This document shows, one piece after another, positions 56,570 to 64,000 of a DNA stretch of 64,000 nucleotides. The notes under the pieces were generated by a model. That model saw nothing but the letters and a program-made list of their open reading frames with translations, was not told the DNA's origin and did not search any database. Source of the DNA: Atherix ibis (Eukaryota; Arthropoda; Insecta; Diptera; Athericidae). Where the stretch lies: assembly GCA_958298945.1 (NCBI GenBank), contig OY282610.1, positions 26,665,167-26,729,166 on the forward strand. Reading direction: 5' to 3'. Every line of letters starts with the position of its first letter. The stretch's first letter is position 1. The position numbers and the translations under genes were made by a program.

Positions 56570-57500
56570 AATGGCAGACGATTTTTTTATAGTGAATTAA
56601 TGTTTTACTCAATTAAATATTGTCCAGTCTGATCTAATACCCTTTGCCATCTTTCTGGCAGTAGCAAGATTCTACGCTCATAAAGTTTTTGTTCTTTGCT
56701 GGTAAAAAACTGATCCCAGTGATTTTTGACCTCTTCATTTGAATTAAACGTTTAACCATCTAAAAAATTATGTGGAGACCGGAACAAATAAAAATCGGAT
56801 GGTGCTAGGTCTGTAGAGTATGGTGGGTATGGCAGTATATTCCATCCAGGCTCTAAAAGCTTTTGCCGAGTGATCAAACTTGTATGTAGTTTCGCATTAC
56901 CCTGTTAGAACACTATACCTTTCCTATTGACCAATTCTGGCCTTTTTTCTTTAAGTGAATCATTCAATTTGTCTAGCTGATGACAGTACATTTCAGAATT
57001 GATCGTTGTGTTGCTTGGTAGAAGCTAAAAATAAACGATTCCTTTGAAATCCCACCAAACAGATAGGATAACATTTTTTTAATGAATATTGGCTTCCGAA
57101 GTGCTTTGAAACGGTTCATCTTTTCTAATCCAGGATCTTTCGCGTTTAACATTGTTGTAGACAACCCATTTCTCGTCCCCAGTGATGATGCACTTCAAAA
57201 ATGGAACATTTTCTTGGCATTTGAGAAGCAAATCACAAACGTCAATGCGACGGCACAAATTTCTTTCCGTAATAAGTTGACGAACCCATATGTCGGGCTT
57301 TGAAATTAAACCTAGCCATTTCAAATGATCATGAATGGTCGTATTCGATAAATTTAATATCTCAGCGAGCTCACAAGTTGTTATTTGCGGGTTTGCATCA
57401 AATAATGCCTTTATAGTGTCTGCATCAGCTTCAACTGGCCTTCCGGAACGTGGTGCAGGATCGAAATTTTGCAAATCAGTTTTGGCACTGGCGCTCACTT
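56570..57500 (-). pseudogene. Mariner transposase remnant
   Basis: Frame 57079-57498 reads LQNFDPAPRSGRPVEADADT, then ITTCELAEILNLSNTTIHDH, KPDIWVRQLITERN and IITGDEKWVVYNNVK (first Asp). It then continues with shifts as VILSVWWDFKGIVYF, stop, LLPSN and LDKLNDSLKEKRPELVNRKG. The second Asp block reads stop-QGNAKLHTS (Asp to Gly). YSTDLAPSDFYLF keeps the third. The C-terminal LLPERWQRVLDQTGQYLIE ends near 56605. The N terminus before LQNFDP is missing. Confidence 0.85.
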
Positions 57501-58939
57501 AACACATCTTTTCCATACACATCGGATAATTTTTTTCTTCCTTAAACATCATTTTTATCTTTTTTATAGAAAAAAAGTAAAATTTGCCGAAAATGCTGTT
57601 TTTCACTTTTCATATTTAAAAGGGTATCAACCAAAAACTACTGTTCAGAATCAATCGAATTTTTTCACAAGTAAGCCTTGCTATGTCAGCTATCAAAATA
57701 TATATGATTATACCGTTTAAGTGTGAAGTTGGTTATGAAAAAATACAATTAAATCTTCTGTTGGGAAAAAACGAAATTCCTCCCCGGACATTCCAATAAT
57801 TATAAAATTTTCTTTAATTATAAAAACTATAAAAAATTCAAGCAAAAAAATGATTTTTTTCATCTCTCTCTCTTTTGGTGTGATGTATTTATAGGAGCGA
57901 CAAAAATAAAAATTTTAATAGTTTTTTTTTTCGTTCGAATATTCTATTTCTCTTTCTTTCGCATGCAAATAAATGTAATGTTTTTTTGCGTTTCTGACCG
58001 AAACCAGACAGAGAAAAAAGTTTATTACAAAATTGAGCTAATCTAGAATATTTGCATCTCGTTTTTTGGAAGACTAACGAAAAGGAGAAAAAATAATAAC
58101 CGGTTTTACTATTTTGCTCACAACTGCAATATTTTCTCTCTTCTCTCTCTTTGTCTCTTAAGCGACCAATTATTTGTTCTCAGGACAGTTTCCGCCATTT
58201 TTTTTAAATTTAAAAATATGTGTATCTCTTTCTATGATATGTTAACGAACGAGATACAATGAAAATAAGATTTTTTCAATTTATTATATTTTGGATTGCC
58301 GTTAAATGAGCATTTTGATAATTTTGTAGATATTTTAAAAAATTGTTTTTTTTTTTTGTTGCCAGACGTGGTTCTTTTTTGGATTTTGACAAAAGGATAT
58401 TTTTCTGTTTACTTTTGTTTCACTCTTTCTTTTAATATAAATTAAATAATATCATAAGTGTTGTATTAAAGTATGTTTTGTATTTGATTCATAGTTCATT
58501 TCTGAAAGTTAGTTGGGTAAAGTAAGGTATTAATAAATAATTTCTGTAATTAATAATATGGTATCGTTTACGTTCAAAATTTGCGGTTAATTCCTTTTAA
58601 TGGTATATTAATTAATCCTTTTAAAATTGGTATATAAAATATTAAAAAATTATTAATAATTATTAATAATTATAAAACAGATAATCTCCAAAATAATAAA
58701 AATTTCGTTCATTTCTTAATTTAGAGAGATTGATAAATCCAAATACAGATTATATGCGAGAATACAGGAAAAATTGAAAACTTCAAGAGTAGAGCCAAAA
58801 AAAATTGAGTACTAAATATGTGAAATGACTTCAATCAATTCCCGACTCTAATATTTTTACGATTATCGAGGTTAGATGTTACACATCATTGGCGACTACT
58901 GTAAGACAACTTTAATTTTTTTTCCTTTTTTTGGAGGTC
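57501..58939. other. AT-rich DNA with CT-rich tracts
   Basis: Short CT-rich runs near 57863-57877 and 58136-58158. No gene recognised. Confidence 0.45.
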
Positions 58940-59030
58940 ACTAGGAAAGAGTCTGAGCCACATGGATTTTTCCCCATTATTTTCCCTTGTTATGGTAAAT
59001 TAAAGAGTCCGAGCCACATGGTAAATGTCA
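58940..59030 (+). repeat. Short direct repeat GAGTCYGAGCCACATGG
   Basis: AGAGTCTGAGCCACATGG near 58948 recurs as AGAGTCCGAGCCACATGG near 59004. The words are GC-richer than their surroundings. No coding frame links them; origin unknown. Confidence 0.6.
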
Positions 59031-61170
59031 TTAACCAATGCGGTTTTGCCACGCCTACGAAGTCTGTCAAAATTGAACTACTCGAACCAAGACTGCCTTA
59101 ACAAACGGATCGTCCATTTTTAGCTTATTAACTCAATAATATTGAACGTTTTTTTTTTTTTTTTAAATATTTGCTTAACGTTAAAAGTTATTTCAGTTTT
59201 TTCATGCCTTTTTGAGAAAAATCATCTCAAAAAACCAACAAAAACCAATATTATATTAAAAGTTATTTTAATCAAATAACTTAAAATTAACACTTTCACT
59301 AATAAATAAAAAAAAACTACTCATTTTTAACGAAAATAGTAGCTTAAAATTACAAATAACTAAATTCCAACTTAATTTACATGAAATTATATGTTAATAG
59401 ATACCACACGTAAGTGTAGATTTGAATATTCGAAAATTTTAGGGTAAAACCATAAATTAATTTGTTCTCAAAGGGGTTGAATGATGGTTTTGCTTTAGTA
59501 TTTTTCTTATTTCTTTAAAAAATTCTATCTATGAATGGCGGAGGTGGTTTTAGTACAAATTTCAATATTTACAAAATGAAGCAATAACAAAAATGGTAGA
59601 AAAAATAAAGGTTGAAAAGAAGACATTTTATCTTATAAAAAAGGGATAATTTGTAAAATATGGAAAACCATGAGAAAACATGGTAATGAGATAATAACTA
59701 AAAGGTTGGCATAAAACTAAAAAAAAAAAAAAAATTCTAATAATATTAATTAAAAAATGAGTGTACTCGCACTTGTACGCACATTTACATTTTTGAAATA
59801 TGTAAAAAGTTGGCATAATTTTTCTTTTGTGCAATTCACTAATGATTATGTCAGCTGGTATACGAAACGAGAGAACAGTATGATGATATCCTTTGAATAT
59901 TTTATCAAAGAATTTGTCCATACAAAATTGCAAAATGACCAACTACAGTTCTAGCTGAATTTGACTAACTAGAAAAGTTAGCTTAGCGGAAACTTTATTA
60001 TAGAATTTTGCTTCTATCGACTAATTAGGAAAATTTATCCAATCGTAATAATACCCGAAAACCCATACCGTATTGTACAATATAATCCTTCCGTGGGGAG
60101 CATAACCGTATCACCTGCAAATATGATATAATTTTATCTGATTTCGAAAACCATGACTACCCCTTTTTTCCAACTAAAGTATTTATTTATTAAATGCAGG
60201 CACCATCATAATAGGTCGGAAACTCGTAATATTGTTGCCTGAATCGATAAAGTGGCTTTTTTTTAGAGCTTCAATTTTATTGCTGCCTAATATTTTTGTA
60301 TCTATTCTAGTCTTATTTTACCAAAAATCTATTCCAATTTGCTGTTGGGGTTCATAGGGAGGAGGAGGAGTTAAAGAAAAGAAAAACAAACAACAGCCAA
60401 AAACTGTATTAAATTTAAATTATTCCCTTTCAATTCAACATTCTCTGTTTGTGCGTTTAAATGGAATACAATAGAATACAATACAATATGGAAAATAGAT
60501 TCGATTGCGCCTAAAGATACATTTTGATAATTCCTGACACAACTGAATATGGTAATAGAGACGATTTACAAACATAAACGCAATTGGTAAAGATTCCCTT
60601 TGAAGTTGCACACAAACAAAATGAAGGTATTCGTAAACCAATCATCCTCAGGGTGAATGTATAAATTTCTCTTTAATATTTACGAAAATGTTTTTATTTT
60701 AAATAATTTTAAACTAAAACTCAACAGTCTTAAGTATGCAAAATTATATTTAAATTTAAGAAAATTTTAAGGAAAAAAAAAACAAATCAATTAAAATAAT
60801 AGCCAGAAATTAGAAAAATATCCGACCAAATGTATAGAAAATAAGTACCAAAAGAAAAGGTCCTTTTGTTGGAATATAAATAAATTTAAAAAAGGAAAGT
60901 TAACAGTGGTACCTGGTCAAGCAATCTTCACTATGATCTGTAACTAAATGAGCATCCAATATGAAAGGACATCAGATAGATAACCAGTTGTAGAAAGGTC
61001 CCTAAAGGTTAATAATAAAGGATATTAATTTTTGAACAAGTATATAAGGACCGATTGAAGAAATATTTTTAAAGCTTAATAATAAATACTCATAAAATGT
61101 TCGATTATATGACGATAAGGTGTATAAGGATCAAATGTGAGCTTACAAAAACCTTGTTTATAGTTATATA
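59031..61170. other. AT-rich DNA, no gene seen
   Basis: Open frames (59628-59942 minus, 60435-60641 minus) are short, Phe/Ile-rich and without domains. A run of ATACAAT-like words lies near 60470. Confidence 0.4.
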
Positions 61171-62285
61171 GGCTTTTCCAATAAGAGTAATATGATTTCT
61201 AAGTGACGTTTCGGCCATTTTTTAATATGTCATAATCCGTCATTTTTTTCCATTGTATTCAGTATTGTTTACAATTTTATATAATTAATTTTTTACGTGA
61301 GAAAAACATTTACAAATTATTCAATTTTATTATCAAAATAATCGTTCTCCAATTGCAACTTTTCGTGCGCTTTTGCCATTTTATGGTCGTAATAATCATC
61401 ACAACTGTGCTCGCTATTCGTCGAATTGTTAAAAATTTCGAGCGCACATTTTCTTTACATAATGTTCAAGTGCTAATAAGATAAAGAACCGCTCGAAGTA
61501 ATGAACTCGCAATTTGTCGATTCCAAGACGTTCTCAAGAATTGGGACTGTCTCAAACCACAACCTGGCGGATTTTGAGGAAGGTTTTGGGCTTGCAACCG
61601 TATAAAATTGTTATCACTCAAGAACTGAAGCTATTGGACCACCGTAAACGTCGTGAATTTGCTGATTTTGTCTTGGGACAACTTGAAAACGATAATGATT
61701 TTTTAAAGAAAATCATCTTCTCCGATGAGGCTCACTTTCATCTAAGTGGTGCGGTAAATAAACAAAACTGTCCATTCTGATGCGAAGAAAATCCACAAAT
61801 TATTCATGAACACCCATAACATTTACCTAAATTGACAGTTTGGTGTGGTTTTTAGTCTGGTGGAATCATCGGTCCTCCGTACTTCTTTCGAAATGAAGCT
61901 GGTAACACCGTTACTGTCAGTAGAGAGCGGTATAGATCGATGATAACTAACTTTTTATGGCCGAAATTGGAAGAAGTTGATCTTGACAACATCTGGTTCC
62001 AACAAGACGGGGCTACGTGCCACACAGCACGTGCAACAACCGAATTATTGTGAGAAAAGTTTGGAGATTCGCTTATTTCAAGAAATTGTGACATTGAATG
62101 GACTCCAAGAAGTTGTGATTTAACACCATTAGACTATTTCTTGTGCGGTTATTTGAAGTCATTAGTCTTTAGCAATAAACCAGACTCTCTTCAAGCTTTA
62201 GAAGTCAATATTGAACGTGCTATTCATGACATACGACTTGATTAAGTGGAAAAAGTGCTCGAAAATTGGGTTCATCACCCTTTAC
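61171..62285 (+). pseudogene. DD41D-type mariner, best-preserved transposase, 3' end missing
   Basis: Left end GGCTTTTCCAATAAGAGTAA after TATA, as in 54828-55728. FNFIIKIIVLQLQ-type leader, then in another frame SIPRRSQELGLSQTTTWRIL (61515-61575) and LLDHRKRREFADFVLGQLEN. FSDEAHFHLSG (first Asp, about 61725) is followed by a TGA at 61778. GGIIGPPYFFRNEAGNTVTV, then WFQQDGATCHTAR (second Asp), and CDLTPLDYFLCGYLKSL (third Asp) all follow in one frame, with further stops. Exactly 41 residues separate the second and third Asps, which defines DD41D rather than DD34D. The element stops at about 62285, so its right end is lost. Confidence 0.9.
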
Positions 62286-62904
62286 CTTCACGTAAGCAAT
62301 ACTCCAACTGGTGCTTACGTGGCACAATAACTACGAACAGAAGAGGATAATTTTTATACATATAATAAAGATTTTTTATTTTATAAAATAGGAATAGAAA
62401 AAATTTCGTATGCTATCCATTCTCACCAATTTCAAAATGAAAACGCTTTTCATGAGAATAATTCAGGATTATTCATTTTGAGCTTTGGAAAATTCAGCAC
62501 TGTCGTTTAATTGTTGCTGAAAAAATATATTTTTTAAGATAATAATATTTATTTACGTGTATTCTAAAACAAGCCATTTAATAATATGGTTAACGTTTGC
62601 AAACTTTTGACATAAAATTTTTATCTGTAAACATTGCCAGACAAATCAATGTTAGAACATTTGTAGGCATTTGCAGATTGTCAGATTTATAACATCCGGT
62701 AACGCCCAAATAAACATTATAATAGCTTCAATATTTCAGTCAGAAATGGACTGGATTTTTTTTTCATGTGCTGACTGATAGGCCTAAAAATGGTGTCTAG
62801 TCTAGAAATTCTTATTTTCTTAAAAAGACTGGTAGGCCTAAATATTTCTATCCGACCTGAAATTTATTAAAATGTTTTTTTTCTCTCTCTTTAAAATAGT
62901 GAAA
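62286..62904. other. AT-rich DNA, no gene seen
   Basis: Starts at the point where the DD41D homology ends. No recognised feature. Confidence 0.4.
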
Positions 62905-62985
62905 TGTAACACTTATCAACTTAACTATTTATTTCTTAAACCTACACTGTTTATTTTAACCCTCAACGAAGACCGGTATTTTAAA
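62905..62985 (+). repeat. Direct repeat, left copy (about 65 bp)
   Basis: GTAACACTTATCAACTTAAC, then TTTATTTCTTAAACCTACAC and TTTATTTTAACCCTCAACG recur almost unchanged at 63588-63652. The intervening 600 bases include a mariner fragment. Confidence 0.85.
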
Positions 62986-63399
62986 TGAAAATAAAATAAT
63001 TTCTGTAGATTTACATGCAATAAGAATAGCCGTCCTAGAGTTAAGATGATCATAAAATAATCGCCTTTTTCTATTTGATACAAATCCAAAATGGTGTCTT
63101 TATATTGCGAATGAGTAAAGTAAACCTTCTTTAGGCTTCACTGCAAAAGATTACCGTACCTTTTCTTGTTTAGATTATACAATAAAAAAATGATTTTTCT
63201 AGAACTTAATTTAATAGAAAATGGCGCCTTCAGATTTTTAACAGAGCATGCTGATAAGTTTCCGGCCTGATAAAGAAAGTGCAAATTTTGTTGTGTTTTT
63301 CCCTCTCCTCACCAAGTCCAATACATTTTTCGTCTCGATTCTCTAATTAATTTATACAATTTTTATAATGTGACTCATCGTGCTCTTTAAAAATACTTA

Positions 63400-63587
63400 T
63401 TTTTAGCATTATTAACTGCCTCATTGCTCACAAATCGTTATTCACCAAGCCATTTTTGAGGTTAGGAAATAGGTGATGTTCTATTCAGCACTTCGAACGT
63501 TGGTTTTTTAGATTATAGCCATTACGACGGCTGACGAATGTGTTGGGGCATTGTCATAATGAAACGAGCTTTTTTCCTGCTTCCAAA
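63400..63587 (-). pseudogene. Short mariner transposase fragment
   Basis: On the minus strand, ARFHYDNAPTHSSAVVMAII is recoverable with a shift or two and matches the second catalytic block (HHDNAPAHTS). LTSKMAW / KWLGE and RFVSNEAVNN match the stretch after the third Asp. The third Asp region itself is deleted. Bounded on the right by the second copy of the 65-bp repeat. Confidence 0.65.
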
Positions 63588-63652
63588 GTGTAATACTTAT
63601 CAACTTAACTGTTTATTTCTTAAACCTACACTATTTATTTTGACCCTCAACG
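63588..63652 (+). repeat. Direct repeat, right copy
   Basis: Matches 62905-62985 with few differences (GTAATACTTATC, then ACTGTTTATTTCTTAAACC). See that entry. Confidence 0.85.
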
Positions 63653-64000
63653 CTGTATTTTTTATAAATTTTCAAAGCTTTCCTTAATCCTAGTTTTCTA
63701 TGGATTTTTCTTCCTCGTGAATTTATTCATTACGTTTTTGATTTGCAAATCATAAATTTACGAATTTTTTATTAATAATATTTAATTATATTTCCTTCTA
63801 AACTGCATATTAAATTTTCTTTTCTTTATTATAAAATTAGAACGTGCATTTTTATAGAGAATCTTTTTCTTTATAAAATTATAAATTCGATTTTATGGTT
63901 TTCTTTTTGTGATTAAACACATTTTTATTATGTCAAAGGGAAATTTTGTTTTTGATTTTAAAGGAAGCATTTTATTTTAAAGCATATATTTTTGTTTGTA
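63653..64000. other. AT-rich DNA, no gene seen
   Basis: No recognisable feature to the window end. Confidence 0.45.

Noticed and set aside
61852..62094. 80-codon minus-strand frame; similar one at 55279-55461
   Set aside because: Both are antisense shadows of DD41D transposase sequence; their peptides resemble each other only because the elements do.

Overview
This is an AT-rich, gene-poor stretch of an animal nuclear genome, almost certainly an insect and probably a fly (Diptera). The main clue is the repeat content: mariner-type elements of at least five lineages (one colinear with Drosophila Mos1), several DD41D elements, and pieces of Jockey-like and other non-LTR retrotransposons. There are no operons, bacterial genes, rRNAs, tRNAs or CRISPR arrays. 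The species is an inference; nothing here identifies it.

Host gene content is sparse and all the candidates are on the minus strand. The best are two coding exons, each with an ATG and a consensus splice donor: 25985-26328 (114 codons, Ser/Pro-rich, ending AAG|GTAAGT) and 20153-20340 (62 codons, Ser/Arg-rich, ending AAT|GTAAGA). Both stop after the second base of a codon, so they could be alternative first exons of one long-intron gene whose body lies to the left. Weaker minus-strand islands are a 58-codon ORF (26672-26848) and three possible exons (39169-39387, 9986-10076, 9756-9902). I could not name the gene.

Layout. 1-4.3 kb: AT-rich DNA and the first block of a 14-bp minisatellite (1521-4015) flanked by a diverged direct repeat. 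5.4-6.1 kb: a mariner remnant. 7.2-9.4 kb: the second block of the same minisatellite. 11.2-13.3 kb: a mariner nested inside another, both with TA target duplications. 13.7-15.4 kb: a 178-bp tandem duplication, a dispersed repeat and a DD41D remnant. 16.97-17.16 kb: a 191-bp fold-back MITE. 22.8-24.9 kb: an inverted-arm irritans-type mariner and a DD41D remnant. 27.2-29.3 kb: a second satellite (core TTTTGTACTAAAA). 30.7-35.4 kb: four mariner elements, including a Mos1-like copy broken only by three nonsense codons. 37.8-39.1 kb: a full-length but frameshifted mariner. 40.3-46 kb: a Tc1-like terminus, a second inverted-arm mariner and three non-LTR fragments. 43.8-44.1 and 47.9-50.7 kb: a third satellite (about 65 bp). 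51.3-53.2 kb: a fourth satellite (about 170-bp monomers in a 508-bp trimer). 53.6-57.5 kb: four transposons end to end. 61.2-62.3 kb: the longest DD41D copy. 63.4-63.6 kb: a last mariner scrap.

Every transposase or reverse transcriptase gene seen is inactivated by a stop, frameshift, deletion or catalytic substitution. The window therefore looks like intronic or intergenic DNA built from dead mobile elements and satellites, with a few host exons. I found no clear new biological system. The most unusual items are the phase-matched exon pair, the irritans-mariner derivative with an inverted 5' end present in two copies, and the fold-back MITE carrying paired AGATGGCGCTG motifs.
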